This document shows, piece by piece, positions 21,097 through 30,794 of a stretch of DNA of 64,000 bases. The notes below the pieces were generated by a model that saw only the letters and a program-made list of their open reading frames with translations, did no database searches and was not told the origin of the DNA. The stretch is from an uncultured Raoultella sp. (lineage in GTDB: Bacteria > Pseudomonadota > Gammaproteobacteria > Enterobacterales > Enterobacteriaceae): contig CAAEVH010000033.1 in NCBI GenBank assembly GCA_900759445.1, positions 27,538 through 91,537 on the forward strand. The letters run 5' to 3'. The position numbers and the translations under genes were made by a program. Each line of letters opens with the position of its first letter. Positions within the stretch are counted from its first letter, which is position 1.

Positions 21097-22512
21097 ATGG
21101 CAGGAAATAAACCCTTCAACAAACCGCAGACTGAACCCCGTGAGCGCGATCCGCAGGTCGCCGGGTTAAAAGTCCCGCCGCACTCGATTGAAGCGGAACA
21201 GTCGGTGTTGGGCGGTTTAATGCTGGACAACGAACGCTGGGACGACGTCGCCGAGCGCGTTGTGGCGGAAGATTTTTATACGCGTCCGCACCGCCATATC
21301 TTTGTGGAAATGGCCCGTCTGCAGGAGACGGGTAGCCCGATCGACCTGATCACGCTGGCGGAATCGCTGGAGCGTCAGGGGCAGCTGGACAGCGTTGGCG
21401 GATTCGCGTATCTGGCGGAACTCTCAAAAAATACGCCAAGTGCGGCGAACATCAGCGCCTATGCGGATATCGTACGTGAACGCGCCGTTGTCCGTGAGAT
21501 GATCTCGGTGGCGAATGAAATCGCCGAGGCGGGTTTCGACCCGCAGGGGCGTACCAGCGAAGATCTGCTCGACCTGGCCGAATCCCGGGTATTCAAGATT
21601 GCGGAAAGCCGTGCTAATAAAGATGAAGGCCCGAAAAATATCGCCGACGTCCTCGATGCGACCGTTGCGCGTATCGAGCAGCTGTTCCAGCAGCCGCATG
21701 ACGGCGTCACCGGGGTCAATACCGGCTATGACGATCTGAACAAAAAGACCGCCGGCCTGCAGCCGTCGGATCTGATTATTGTCGCCGCGCGTCCATCGAT
21801 GGGTAAGACCACATTTGCGATGAACCTCGTCGAAAATGCGGCGATGTTGCAGGATAAGCCGGTGCTTATCTTCAGCCTTGAGATGCCATCAGAACAGATT
21901 ATGATGCGTTCTCTGGCCTCGCTGTCGCGCGTCGACCAAACCCGTATCCGTACCGGCCAGCTGGACGATGAAGACTGGGCGCGCATTTCCGGCACCATGG
22001 GTATCCTGCTGGAAAAACGCAATATCTATATCGATGACTCCTCCGGCCTGACGCCGACGGAAGTGCGCTCCCGCGCGCGACGTATCGCCCGCGAGCACGG
22101 CGGTATCGGTCTTATCATGATCGACTACCTGCAGCTGATGCGCGTACCGTCGCTTTCCGATAATCGTACGTTGGAAATTGCGGAAATTTCCCGTTCGTTA
22201 AAAGCGCTGGCGAAAGAGCTTCAGGTACCGGTGGTGGCGCTGTCGCAGCTTAACCGCTCGCTGGAACAACGTGCCGATAAACGCCCGGTCAACTCCGACC
22301 TGCGTGAATCTGGCTCCATTGAGCAGGACGCCGACTTGATCATGTTTATCTATCGTGACGAGGTCTATCACGAGAACAGTGATTTAAAAGGCATCGCGGA
22401 AATTATTATTGGTAAACAGCGTAACGGACCCATCGGTACGGTACGTCTGACCTTTAACGGGCAGTGGTCGCGCTTTGATAATTATGCGGGGCCGCAGTAC
22501 GACGACGAATAA
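21097..22512 (+). CDS. dnaB: Replicative DNA helicase DnaB
   Basis: DnaB is the hexameric helicase that unwinds DNA ahead of the replication fork and recruits primase. The 471-residue protein matches E. coli in length and is nearly identical. Domains: N-terminal collar (about 25-130), linker helix (about 175-200) and RecA-type ATPase (about 205-470) with Walker A ARPSMGKTT (about 229-237), Walker B LIMIDYLQLM (about 340), and the arginine finger region near the end. No intein interrupts it. It is monocistronic between qorA and alr. Confidence 0.98.
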   Translation: MAGNKPFNKPQTEPRERDPQVAGLKVPPHSIEAEQSVLGGLMLDNERWDDVAERVVAEDFYTRPHRHIFVEMARLQETGSPIDLITLAESLERQGQLDSVGGFAYLAELSKNTPSAANISAYADIVRERAVVREMISVANEIAEAGFDPQGRTSEDLLDLAESRVFKIAESRANKDEGPKNIADVLDATVARIEQLFQQPHDGVTGVNTGYDDLNKKTAGLQPSDLIIVAARPSMGKTTFAMNLVENAAMLQDKPVLIFSLEMPSEQIMMRSLASLSRVDQTRIRTGQLDDEDWARISGTMGILLEKRNIYIDDSSGLTPTEVRSRARRIAREHGGIGLIMIDYLQLMRVPSLSDNRTLEIAEISRSLKALAKELQVPVVALSQLNRSLEQRADKRPVNSDLRESGSIEQDADLIMFIYRDEVYHENSDLKGIAEIIIGKQRNGPIGTVRLTFNGQWSRFDNYAGPQYDDE

Positions 22513-22660
22513 ATCCTCGTCATCCTTTGATTCACCGCTGCGTTGGCTGCTCGCGGTCACTTAGTGTACTCAGCTCCCGGGGATTCCCTGGCTTAGCGCC
22601 TTGCGGTGACTCAAATGATTGAGTGGATTCGGCTTATTTTATTTAAGGCAAGGAATGTAA
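22513..22660. other. dnaB-alr gap with imperfect palindromes
   Basis: This 148-base gap holds no ORF of note. It includes TCACCGC...GCGGTGA-type complementary stretches (about 22532-22612) and CTCCCGGGGAT, so it can fold, and presumably contains the alr promoter. I see no tRNA or known repeat unit. Confidence 0.4.
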
Positions 22661-23740
22661 ATGCAAGCGGCAACTGTTGTGATTAACCGCCGCGCTCTGC
22701 GACACAACCTGCAACGTCTGCGTGAACTGGCGCCTGCCAGTAAACTGGTTGCAGTGGTGAAAGCGAACGCTTACGGACACGGTCTTCTCGAGACCGCGCG
22801 AACGCTCCCTGATGCCGATGCCTTTGGCGTCGCCCGTCTCGAAGAAGCCCTGCGCCTGCGCGCTGGCGGTATCACGAAACCGATCCTGCTGCTGGAGGGT
22901 TTCTTTGATGCGGCCGATCTGCCGGTTATTTCCGCGCAGCAACTGCATACGGCGGTACACAGCCCGGAGCAGCTGGAAGCGCTGGAGCAGGCTGAGCTGC
23001 CTGAGCCTGTCACCGTCTGGATGAAACTGGACACCGGAATGCATCGCCTGGGCGTGCTGCCGGAACAGGCGGACGCCTTCTGGCAGCGCCTGAGCCAGTG
23101 TAAAAACGTGCGCCAGCCGGTCAATATCGTCAGCCACTTCGCGCGGGCGGATGAGCCTGAATGCGGCGCCACCGAACGCCAGCTGGATATTTTCACCACC
23201 TTCAGTGAAGGCAAGCCTGGCCTGCGTTCCATCGCGGCATCGGGCGGAATTTTGCTGTGGCCGCAGTCGCATTTTGACTGGGTTCGCCCGGGCATCATCC
23301 TGTACGGCGTATCGCCGCTGGATTACCCCTCCACCGGCGCAGATTTCGGTTGTCAGCCGGTGATGTCGCTGACGTCGAGCCTGATTGCCGTACGCGAACA
23401 TAAAGCGGGCGAGCCGGTAGGCTATGGCGGTACCTGGGTCAGCGAGCGAGACACCCGGCTAGGCGTGGTGGCGATGGGCTACGGCGACGGCTATCCGCGC
23501 GCGGCGCCCAGCGGTACGCCGGTGCTGGTTAATGGCCGGGAAGTGCCGATTGTTGGTCGTGTCGCGATGGATATGATTTGCGTCGATCTTGGGCCTGAGG
23601 CGCAGGATAAATCCGGCGACCCGGTGGTGCTCTGGGGGGAAGGCCTGCCCGTCGAGCGTATTGCCGCGCTGACGAATGTGAGTGCTTACGAACTTATTAC
23701 GCGGCTGACGTCGCGGGTCGCCATGCAGTACGTGGATTAA
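22661..23740 (+). CDS. alr: Alanine racemase, Alr type
   Basis: Alr converts L-alanine to D-alanine for peptidoglycan using pyridoxal phosphate. The 359-residue protein has the PLP lysine Lys34 in [10 protein letters not shown], the (beta/alpha)8 barrel through about residue 230, and the second catalytic base, a tyrosine near 255 (GYGGTWV), followed by the beta-domain with [11 protein letters not shown] and [13 protein letters not shown]. It is the constitutive biosynthetic type, distinct from catabolic DadX, which should lie elsewhere in the genome. The start follows AAGGCAAGGAATGTAA. Confidence 0.96.
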   Translation: MQAATVVINRRALRHNLQRLRELAPASKLVAVVKANAYGHGLLETARTLPDADAFGVARLEEALRLRAGGITKPILLLEGFFDAADLPVISAQQLHTAVHSPEQLEALEQAELPEPVTVWMKLDTGMHRLGVLPEQADAFWQRLSQCKNVRQPVNIVSHFARADEPECGATERQLDIFTTFSEGKPGLRSIAASGGILLWPQSHFDWVRPGIILYGVSPLDYPSTGADFGCQPVMSLTSSLIAVREHKAGEPVGYGGTWVSERDTRLGVVAMGYGDGYPRAAPSGTPVLVNGREVPIVGRVAMDMICVDLGPEAQDKSGDPVVLWGEGLPVERIAALTNVSAYELITRLTSRVAMQYVD

Positions 23741-23773
23741 GCGCGGTTTTTCCGTTGCTGTACGACAAGACAA

Positions 23774-23850
23774 CCCCGGTGGCGCGATGCTTGCCGGGGC
23801 TATGGTTACACTGCCAGGCCCGGCGAAGGCGTTTACACCGCGAGCCGGGA
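23774..23850. repeat. REP/BIME pair between alr and tyrB
   Basis: Two inverted palindromic units: CCCCGGTGGCGCGATGCTTG-CCGGGG (23774-23799), and GCCCGGCGAAGGCG...CGAGCCGGG (23819-23850). This is the form of REP common in Klebsiella relatives. It separates two unrelated genes and should protect alr mRNA. Confidence 0.7.
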
Positions 23851-23987
23851 TATTCCCTGAGGGCAAGCGGGACAGGTGCGATCTTCGCCGACTTTCCGCC
23901 AACTATCCGCCAACATCCTCTCGATCTTCTCCTGCTTCCGGTTTATTGTGTTACGACCTGCCTCTCGTAAACCCGGAGAAACATCAC

Positions 23988-25181
23988 GTGTTTCAAAAAG
24001 TTGACGCCTACGCTGGCGATCCCATTCTCTCCTTGATGGAGCGTTTCAAAGAAGATCCGCGTAGTGACAAAGTAAACCTTAGCATCGGCCTCTATTACAA
24101 CGAAGACGGGATTATCCCGCAGCTACAGGCGGTTGCTGAAGCGGAAGCGCGTCTTAACGCTCAGCCGCACGGCGCCTCGTTGTATCTCCCGATGGAAGGG
24201 CTGAACGCTTATCGCAACGCGATTGCCCCGCTGTTGTTCGGTGCAGAACACCCGGTGCTGGTGCAAAAGCGCGTCGCCTCTATTCAGACGCTGGGCGGTT
24301 CCGGCGCATTGAAAGTGGGCGCCGATTTTCTGAAACGCTACTTCCCGGGTTCTCGCGTTTGGGTCAGTGACCCGACCTGGGAGAACCACATCGCCATATT
24401 TGAAGGTGCTGGCTTCGAAGTAAGTACTTACCCTTGGTTTGATAACGAGACCAACGGCGTGCGTTTTGATGCGCTACTGGCGAAACTGCAGACGCTGCCT
24501 GAACGCGACATTGTGCTGCTGCATCCGTGCTGCCATAACCCGACGGGCGCCGATCTGAATCCTGCCCAGTGGGATCAAATCACCGAGGTACTGAAAGCGT
24601 GCAACCTGATTCCGTTCCTTGATATCGCCTATCAGGGCTTTGGGGCGGGAATGGATGATGATGCTTACGCGATTCGCGCGATCGCCCGCGCCGGCATACC
24701 GATGCTGGTCAGCAACTCCTTCTCGAAAATTTTCTCACTATACGGTGAGCGCGTGGGCGGCCTGTCGATCGTTTGCGAAGACACCGAAACCGCAAACCGT
24801 GTGCTGGGGCAACTGAAGGCGACCGTCCGTCGCAATTACTCCAGCCCGCCGAACTTTGGCGCTCAGGTTGTCGCGACCGTATTGAATGATGCGCAGCTGA
24901 AAGCCAACTGGCTGGCGGAAGTGGAAGAGATGCGTACGCGTATTCTGGCGATGCGTCAGGAGCTGGTGAACGTTCTGAAAGACGCGGTACCGGGCGTCAA
25001 TTTTGACTACCTGCTCAAACAGCGTGGGATGTTCAGCTACACCGGCCTGAGTGCGGCGCAGGTTGATCGTCTGCGTGAAGAGTTTGGCGTGTATCTGATT
25101 TCCAGCGGCCGGATGTGCGTGGCGGGTCTTAATTCACGCAACGTCCAGCGCGTCGCGCAGGCGTTTTCTGCCGTTATCTAA
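23988..25181 (+). CDS. tyrB: Aromatic-amino-acid aminotransferase TyrB (GTG start)
   Basis: TyrB is the PLP-dependent transaminase for the last step of tyrosine and phenylalanine synthesis and also acts on leucine. The 397-residue protein equals E. coli in length. The PLP lysine is in [14 protein letters not shown] (about 247), with the substrate arginine late in [11 protein letters not shown] (about 375). The frame is open from an ATG at 23787, but conservation begins at [12 protein letters not shown]; the start is the GTG at 23988, preceded by CCGGAG. The upstream 247 bases contain a REP element and only half-site matches to the TyrR box (TTTACA at about 23831), so TyrR control is not shown by the sequence. 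Confidence 0.95.
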   Translation: MFQKVDAYAGDPILSLMERFKEDPRSDKVNLSIGLYYNEDGIIPQLQAVAEAEARLNAQPHGASLYLPMEGLNAYRNAIAPLLFGAEHPVLVQKRVASIQTLGGSGALKVGADFLKRYFPGSRVWVSDPTWENHIAIFEGAGFEVSTYPWFDNETNGVRFDALLAKLQTLPERDIVLLHPCCHNPTGADLNPAQWDQITEVLKACNLIPFLDIAYQGFGAGMDDDAYAIRAIARAGIPMLVSNSFSKIFSLYGERVGGLSIVCEDTETANRVLGQLKATVRRNYSSPPNFGAQVVATVLNDAQLKANWLAEVEEMRTRILAMRQELVNVLKDAVPGVNFDYLLKQRGMFSYTGLSAAQVDRLREEFGVYLISSGRMCVAGLNSRNVQRVAQAFSAVI

Positions 25182-25197
25182 TTCCCTGCGAATATCA

Positions 25198-25224
25198 TGT
25201 CCTTTCCCGTTTGCGGGAAAGGAC
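25198..25224 (+). terminator. Hairpin terminator after tyrB
   Basis: GTCCTTTCCCG and CGGGAAAGGAC form an 11-bp perfect stem with a TTTG loop, about 17 bases after the tyrB stop. The following TATTCCCTT is only weakly T-rich. Confidence 0.75.
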
Positions 25225-25463
25225 TATTCCCTTCCGAAGTGTGATCATTCTCTTTTTCTATGACATCTGAGCAGAAAATTCTTTTCATCGGCGGGGGCCG
25301 GAGTTAAGGTCATGGTCCAGTAATAAGCAGCCACATTATTGAAAATTATAACGATTCGACGACTTATACGCACCGTCATCCGCGCCGTATCGCGGCGGTT
25401 GCCCCAGGCGCCTTGCGGCCAGCAAAGCGGCAGTTGGCAGGATGACGCTTAAAAGGGATAACT

Positions 25464-26174
25464 ATGCGCAAGATAACTTTGGCCTTTAGCGCCTTCTGTT
25501 TACTTTTCACGTTAAATCACTCAGCAATCGCCCTGGAGTCTTCTCCGTCACTAAATCCGGGTACCAACGTCGCCAGACTGGCTGAGCAGGCGCCTGTTCA
25601 CTGGGTTTCCGTCGCACAGATTGAAAACAGCCTGTTGGGGCGTCAGCCGTTTGCCGTAGGTTTTGATATCGATGACACCGTGCTATTTTCCAGCCCGGGC
25701 TTCTGGCGCGGCCAAAAGACCTTCTCTCCCGGCAGCGATGCTTACCTGAAAAACCCGGAATTCTGGGAAAAAATGAATAACGGCTGGGACGAATTCAGCA
25801 TGCCTAAAGAGGTGGCGCGTCAGCTGATTGCAATGCATGTGAAGCGCGGCGATAGCATTTATTTCGTCACCGGACGCAGCCAGACCAAAACGGAAACGGT
25901 CTCGAAAACGCTGCAGGATGATTTCCTGATCCCGGCGGCAAACATGAATCCGGTCATTTTTGCCGGTGACAAGCCGGGGCAGAATACGAAAGTCCAGTGG
26001 CTGAAAGAGAAGAATATTAAGGTCTTCTACGGCGATTCCGATAACGACATCTCTGCCGCGCATGATGCCGGGGCTCGCGGCATTCGCGTACTGCGCGCGT
26101 CAAACTCGTCATATAAACCTCTGCCGATGGCCGGAGCGCTGGGTGAAGAAGTGATCGTCAATTCCGAATACTAA
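25464..26174 (+). CDS. aphA: Class B acid phosphatase AphA
   Basis: AphA is a periplasmic, metal-dependent class B (non-specific) acid phosphatase and phosphotransferase that dephosphorylates nucleotides for uptake. The 236-residue precursor has a signal peptide of about 24 residues (cleavage after SAIA). The DDDD-superfamily motifs are intact: [15 protein letters not shown] (nucleophile Asp, about 69), and [16 protein letters not shown] (about 190) with the metal-binding aspartates. It lies 282 bases after tyrB; that gap contains a long imperfect inverted repeat centred near 25400 (CGTCATCC... to ...GGATGACG) whose role is unknown. A strong terminator follows. Confidence 0.95.
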   Translation: MRKITLAFSAFCLLFTLNHSAIALESSPSLNPGTNVARLAEQAPVHWVSVAQIENSLLGRQPFAVGFDIDDTVLFSSPGFWRGQKTFSPGSDAYLKNPEFWEKMNNGWDEFSMPKEVARQLIAMHVKRGDSIYFVTGRSQTKTETVSKTLQDDFLIPAANMNPVIFAGDKPGQNTKVQWLKEKNIKVFYGDSDNDISAAHDAGARGIRVLRASNSSYKPLPMAGALGEEVIVNSEY

Positions 26175-26206
26175 TTTCACCTTCTGTGGAAATGAGTCAG
26201 AAGCGA

Positions 26207-26237
26207 AAGCGGCAGCCTCCGGGCTGCCGCTTTTTTG
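26207..26237 (+). terminator. Rho-independent terminator of aphA
   Basis: A 9-bp stem GCGGCAGCC / GGCTGCCGC with a TCCG loop is followed by six T residues. Confidence 0.93.
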
Positions 26238-26319
26238 TACGAAAAAGCGTGTGGGGAGGTTTTACCTTTTCGCTTATTGCTGCACACTTAGAAAGATTCA
26301 TTCGCAACAGGGGTCGTTT

Positions 26320-26736
26320 ATGTGGCATCAACAAACGCTGACGTTAGGCGCAAAATCTCGCGGTTTTCATCTGGTCACCGACGAGATCCTGGGACAGCTC
26401 CACGCGCTGTCGCGCGTCAAAGTCGGGATGTTGCATCTGCTGCTCCAGCACACTTCCGCTTCCCTGACGCTTAACGAAAACTGCGATCCAACCGTCCGTT
26501 ACGATATGGAGCAGTATTTTCTCAACGCGGTGCCGGATAATGCGCCGTATGAACATGATTATGAAGGTCCTGATGATATGCCGTCGCATATCAAGTCGTC
26601 GATGCTTGGCGTCTCCCTGCTGCTGCCGGTGCAGGACGGGCGCGTCAGGCTGGGGACCTGGCAAGGAATCTGGTTAGGGGAACATCGTATTCACGGCGGT
26701 TCGCGGCATATCGTTGCGACGCTCACGGGGGAATAA
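26320..26736 (+). CDS. yjbQ: UPF0047-family protein YjbQ
   Basis: A 138-residue member of the conserved UPF0047/YjbQ family, compact and beta-rich. The hallmark residues are present in [17 protein letters not shown] (about 47-63) and in DMPSHIKSS and [18 protein letters not shown], with three conserved histidines that could hold a metal. E. coli YjbQ can show weak thiamine-phosphate-synthase activity, but the physiological role is unknown. The frame is open from 26251, but the conserved protein begins MWHQQTLTL at 26320. It precedes yjbR by three bases and the two are surely cotranscribed. Confidence 0.92.
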   Translation: MWHQQTLTLGAKSRGFHLVTDEILGQLHALSRVKVGMLHLLLQHTSASLTLNENCDPTVRYDMEQYFLNAVPDNAPYEHDYEGPDDMPSHIKSSMLGVSLLLPVQDGRVRLGTWQGIWLGEHRIHGGSRHIVATLTGE

Positions 26737-26739
26737 CAG

Positions 26740-27096
26740 ATGACAATTTCGGAGTTATTGCTGTACTGCATGGCAAAACCGGGCGCAGAGCAAAGCGTGC
26801 ACAGCGACTGGAAGGCCACGCAGATTAAAGTGGCGGACGTGCTCTTTGCATTGGTGAAAGAAGTGGAAGATAAGCGGCCAGCCGTGTCGCTGAAAGCCAG
26901 TCCGGAGCTTGCCGAACTGCTGCGGGAACAGCATGTGGATATCCGCCCCAGCAGACATCTGAATAAAGCCCACTGGAGTACGGTCTTTCTTGATGGATCC
27001 TTGCCGGATTCGCAGATTTACTACCTGGTGGATGCTTCCTACCAGCAGGCGGTACGGCTGCTGTCGGAACCAACCCGACAGCAGCTTTCCCGGTGA
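26740..27096 (+). CDS. yjbR: MmcQ/YjbR-family protein
   Basis: YjbR is a 118-residue protein of the MmcQ/YjbR family, whose fold resembles CyaY/frataxin-like double-wing DNA-binding-like domains; its role is unknown. Family features are the N-terminal MTISELLLYCMAKPGAEQSV, the central VLFALVKEV, and the C-terminal HLNKAHWSTVFLDGSLPDSQIYYLVDASYQ. It follows yjbQ directly. Its TGA ends at base 27096 and the uvrA stop begins at 27097 on the other strand, so the two genes abut with no spacer and no terminator between them. Confidence 0.92.
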   Translation: MTISELLLYCMAKPGAEQSVHSDWKATQIKVADVLFALVKEVEDKRPAVSLKASPELAELLREQHVDIRPSRHLNKAHWSTVFLDGSLPDSQIYYLVDASYQQAVRLLSEPTRQQLSR

Positions 27097-29922
27097 TTAG
27101 CTCAGCAAGGGTTTGAGGAAGCGTGCGGTGTGCGAGGCTTCGCACTCTGCAACGGTCTCTGGCGTACCGGAGACGAGGATTTCACCGCCGCCGCTGCCGC
27201 CTTCCGGCCCAAGGTCAACGATCCAGTCCGCAGTTTTGATGACATCCAGGTTGTGCTCAATGACCACGATGGTGTTGCCCTGATCGCGCAGCTGATGCAG
27301 AACGTCCAGCAGCTGCTGGATATCGGCGAAGTGCAGCCCCGTCGTCGGCTCATCGAGAATATAGAGCGTCTGGCCGGTACCGCGTTTTGACAGCTCGCGC
27401 GCCAGCTTCACGCGCTGGGCCTCACCGCCGGACAGCGTCGTAGCGGACTGGCCGAGACGAATATAGGTCAGGCCGACGTCCATCAGCGTTTGTAGCTTAC
27501 GCGCCAGCGCCGGCACGGCATCAAAGAACTCACGCGCTTCTTCAATGGTCATATCCAGCACTTCATGAATGGTCTTGCCTTTGTACTTAATCTCCAGCGT
27601 TTCGCGGTTATAGCGCTTGCCTTTGCACTGGTCGCACGGCACATAAATATCCGGCAAGAAGTGCATTTCGACTTTAATCACGCCATCACCCTGACAGGCT
27701 TCGCAGCGGCCGCCGCGGACGTTAAAGCTGAAGCGCCCTGGCGTATAGCCACGTGAGCGCGATTCCGGCACGCCGGCAAACAGTTCACGTACCGGTGTGA
27801 AAACGCCGGTATAGGTTGCCGGGTTTGAGCGCGGCGTACGGCCAATCGGGCTCTGGTCGATATCGATGACCTTATCGAAGTGTTCCAGCCCCTGCACATC
27901 GCGATATGGCGCAGGTTCGGCGATGGTGGCGCCGTTGAGCTGACGCTGGGCAATCGGGAACAGCGTATCGTTAATCAGCGTGGATTTACCTGAACCGGAG
28001 ACCCCGGTGATACAGGTAAACAGGCCGACCGGCAGCGTCAGCGTCACATCCTTCAGGTTGTTGCCGCGCGCACCGGTGAGCCTGAGCACTTTTTCCGCGT
28101 CGGCAGGCACGCGCTGCTTCGGCACTTCAATCTTGCGTTTGCCGCTCATGTACTGCCCGGTCAGGGATTCAGGCACCGCCATGATCGCCTCCAGCGTCCC
28201 TTCAGCCACCACCTGGCCGCCGTGTACCCCGGCGCCTGGACCGATGTCGATCACGTGGTCGGCGGCGCGGATGGCGTCTTCATCATGCTCGACGACAATC
28301 ACCGTATTGCCCAGATTGCGCAGATGAACCAGCGTGCCGAGCAGACGTTCGTTATCGCGCTGATGCAGGCCAATGGACGGCTCATCCAGCACGTACATCA
28401 CGCCGACCAGTCCGGCACCAATCTGGCTTGCCAGACGAATACGCTGGGCTTCACCGCCGGAGAGGGTTTCTGCAGAACGGGAGAGCGTCAGGTAGTTCAG
28501 GCCGACGTTGACGAGGAATTTCAGGCGATCGCCAATCTCTTTCAGCACTTTTTCCGCAATTTGCGCCCGCTGGCCGGACAGCTTCAGATTGGTGAAGAAA
28601 TCCATCGCGTGGCCAATGCTCATGTCAGAGATGGTTGGCAGCGGCGTATTTTCGACAAATACGTGGCGGGCTTCGCGGCGCAGACGGGTACCGTCACAGC
28701 TGGCGCAAGGACGATTGCTGATAAACTTCGCCAGCTCTTCGCGCACCGCGCTGGATTCCGTCTCTTTGTAGCGGCGTTCCATATTGTGCAGCACGCCTTC
28801 GAACGGGTGACGGCGCACTGAAGTATCGCCACGGTCGTTCATGTATTTGAATTCAATATTCTCTTTGCCTGAGCCGTACAAAATGACCTTCTGCACGTCG
28901 GCGTTCAGGGTGCCCCACGGCGCCTCGATATCGAACTGATAATGCTCCGCCAGCGACTTCAGCATCTGGAAGTAGTAGAAGTTGCGGCGATCCCAGCCGC
29001 GAATGGCGCCGCCCGCCAGCGACAGCTCCGTATTCTGGATGACCCTGTCGGGATCGAAGTACTGCTGAACGCCCAGACCGTCACAGGTCGGGCAGGCGCC
29101 TGCCGGGTTGTTGAACGAAAACAGGCGAGGCTCCAGCTCACGCATGCTGTAGCCGCAAATCGGACAGGCGAAATTGGCGGAGAACAGCAGCTCTTCCGCT
29201 TTTTCATCGTCCATATTGGCGACAACGGCGGTACCGCCGGAAAGATCCAGAGCGGTTTCAAAGGATTCGGCCAGGCGCTGGGACAGATCGTCACGCACCT
29301 TGAAGCGATCGATCACCACCTCAATGGTGTGTTTCTTTTGCAGTTCCAGCTTCGGCGGATCGGAAAGATCGCAGACCTCGCCGTCGATCCTCGCGCGGAT
29401 ATAGCCCTGGCTGGCCAGGTTCTCCAGCGTTTTGGTGTGCTCGCCTTTACGTTCTTTAATGATCGGCGCCAGCAGCATCAGGCGCTGACCTTCCGGTTGT
29501 GAGAGCACGTTGTCGACCATCTGGCTGACGGTCTGTGCGGCCAGAGGAACATCATGGTCCGGGCAGCGCGGCTCGCCGACGCGCGCGTACAGCAGGCGCA
29601 GATAGTCGTGAATTTCGGTAATGGTCCCAACCGTAGAGCGAGGGTTATGGGACGTTGATTTCTGTTCAATGGAAATCGCCGGCGACAGTCCTTCGATATG
29701 ATCGACGTCCGGCTTCTCCATTAGCGACAGGAACTGGCGCGCATAGGCAGAGAGTGATTCAACGTAGCGACGTTGCCCTTCGGCATACAGTGTGTCGAAA
29801 GCCAATGAGGATTTGCCTGACCCTGACAGCCCGGTGACGACAATCAGTTTGTCGCGTGGGATGACGAGGTTGATGTTTTTGAGATTATGGGTGCGGGCGC
29901 CCCGAACTTCGATCTTATCCAT
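27097..29922 (-). CDS. uvrA: Excinuclease ABC subunit A
   Basis: UvrA is the damage-recognition ATPase of nucleotide excision repair and loads UvrB. The 941-residue protein has two ABC ATPase modules: Walker [10 protein letters not shown] (31-39) and GVSGSGKST (about 640), with signatures [12 protein letters not shown] (about 488) and [12 protein letters not shown] (about 832). Zinc-binding cysteine sets are at CPICGYS...CPTCDG (about 253-283) and CEACQGDG...CDQCKGKR (about 740-766). It diverges from ssb with an SOS box between, so LexA control is expected. It ends directly against yjbR. Confidence 0.98.
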   Translation of the reverse strand: MDKIEVRGARTHNLKNINLVIPRDKLIVVTGLSGSGKSSLAFDTLYAEGQRRYVESLSAYARQFLSLMEKPDVDHIEGLSPAISIEQKSTSHNPRSTVGTITEIHDYLRLLYARVGEPRCPDHDVPLAAQTVSQMVDNVLSQPEGQRLMLLAPIIKERKGEHTKTLENLASQGYIRARIDGEVCDLSDPPKLELQKKHTIEVVIDRFKVRDDLSQRLAESFETALDLSGGTAVVANMDDEKAEELLFSANFACPICGYSMRELEPRLFSFNNPAGACPTCDGLGVQQYFDPDRVIQNTELSLAGGAIRGWDRRNFYYFQMLKSLAEHYQFDIEAPWGTLNADVQKVILYGSGKENIEFKYMNDRGDTSVRRHPFEGVLHNMERRYKETESSAVREELAKFISNRPCASCDGTRLRREARHVFVENTPLPTISDMSIGHAMDFFTNLKLSGQRAQIAEKVLKEIGDRLKFLVNVGLNYLTLSRSAETLSGGEAQRIRLASQIGAGLVGVMYVLDEPSIGLHQRDNERLLGTLVHLRNLGNTVIVVEHDEDAIRAADHVIDIGPGAGVHGGQVVAEGTLEAIMAVPESLTGQYMSGKRKIEVPKQRVPADAEKVLRLTGARGNNLKDVTLTLPVGLFTCITGVSGSGKSTLINDTLFPIAQRQLNGATIAEPAPYRDVQGLEHFDKVIDIDQSPIGRTPRSNPATYTGVFTPVRELFAGVPESRSRGYTPGRFSFNVRGGRCEACQGDGVIKVEMHFLPDIYVPCDQCKGKRYNRETLEIKYKGKTIHEVLDMTIEEAREFFDAVPALARKLQTLMDVGLTYIRLGQSATTLSGGEAQRVKLARELSKRGTGQTLYILDEPTTGLHFADIQQLLDVLHQLRDQGNTIVVIEHNLDVIKTADWIVDLGPEGGSGGGEILVSGTPETVAECEASHTARFLKPLLS

Positions 29923-30005
29923 TCACCTTTCCCGGTAGATACGCGGATTGCCTGGTTTGTTAGAAGGACAAACGGCAGAAACGGCTAATTATGACACAAT
30001 TTAAC

Positions 30006-30021
30006 CTGTTTGAATATACAG
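30006..30021. promoter_or_regulatory. SOS box between uvrA and ssb
   Basis: CTGTTTGAATATACAG fits the LexA consensus CTGT-N8-ACAG perfectly. It lies 84 bases upstream of the uvrA start and 148 before ssb, the same shared operator position known in E. coli. Confidence 0.93.
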
Positions 30022-30168
30022 TATTGGAATGCATTTTCGCGTGGGGTATGCAAAAATGGCGTACCGCGAGAGTTATCTGGAACATACTTCCCAGCTATCA
30101 ACATAGCGCCTGGAAATGGTACACTCGCGCGTTTACACTATTAAGAAACGCATTCAGGAGACACAAAC

Positions 30169-30696
30169 ATGGCCAGCAGAGGCGTAAACAAGGTGATTCT
30201 CGTCGGTAATCTGGGCCAGGACCCGGAAGTACGCTACATGCCGAGTGGTGGCGCAGTTGCCAACATTACGCTGGCTACTTCCGAATCCTGGCGTGATAAA
30301 GCGACCGGTGAGATGAAAGAGCAGACTGAATGGCACCGCGTTGTGCTGTTCGGCAAACTGGCGGAAGTGGCCGGCGAGTATCTGCGTAAAGGTTCTCAGG
30401 TCTACATTGAAGGCCAGCTGCGTACCCGTAAATGGACTGACCAGTCTGGTCAGGAAAAATACACCACCGAGATCGTGGTTAACGTTGGCGGCACGATGCA
30501 AATGCTCGGCGGTCGTCAGCAGGGCGCGGGCGCTCCGGCAGGCGGCGGTCAGCAGCAGGGCGGTTGGGGTCAGCCTCAGCAGCCGCAGGGCGGCAACCAG
30601 TTTAGCGGCGGCGCGCAGTCTCGCCCGCAGCAGCAGGCACCGGCAGCACCTTCTAACGAACCGCCGATGGATTTCGATGACGATATCCCGTTCTAA
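30169..30696 (+). CDS. ssb: Single-stranded DNA-binding protein SSB
   Basis: SSB coats single-stranded DNA and recruits replication and repair partners. The 175-residue protein has the OB fold at about 1-112 ([39 protein letters not shown]), a Gly/Gln/Pro-rich disordered linker (about 113-165), and the acidic partner-docking tip MDFDDDIPF. The linker is three residues shorter than in E. coli. It is preceded by AGGAGACACAAAC and followed by a strong terminator. It marks the last backbone gene before the accessory block. Confidence 0.97.
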   Translation: MASRGVNKVILVGNLGQDPEVRYMPSGGAVANITLATSESWRDKATGEMKEQTEWHRVVLFGKLAEVAGEYLRKGSQVYIEGQLRTRKWTDQSGQEKYTTEIVVNVGGTMQMLGGRQQGAGAPAGGGQQQGGWGQPQQPQGGNQFSGGAQSRPQQQAPAAPSNEPPMDFDDDIPF

Positions 30697-30727
30697 GATC
30701 ATCCTTAGACACTGTCGTTAAAGCATA

Positions 30728-30757
30728 AGAAAAAGCCCCGTTTTCGGGGCTTTTTTA
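30728..30757. terminator. Bidirectional terminator between ssb and the MltF-like gene
   Basis: AAAAGCCCCG-TTTT-CGGGGCTTTTTT is a 10-bp stem with A and T runs on the two sides, so it can end transcription from both convergent genes. Confidence 0.93.
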
Positions 30758-30794
30758 TATCTGCTCTCTCCGCGTATCCAGCGATGATACTGCC

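Noticed and set aside
22513..22660. Folded stretch between dnaB and alr considered as a small RNA gene
   Set aside because: The complementary arms are imperfect, and there is no intrinsic terminator or clear promoter pair.
23787..23987. 67-codon N-terminal extension of tyrB from an ATG at 23787
   Set aside because: It reads through a REP element, has no similarity to the family, and the GTG at 23988 matches the known amino terminus with a ribosome site.
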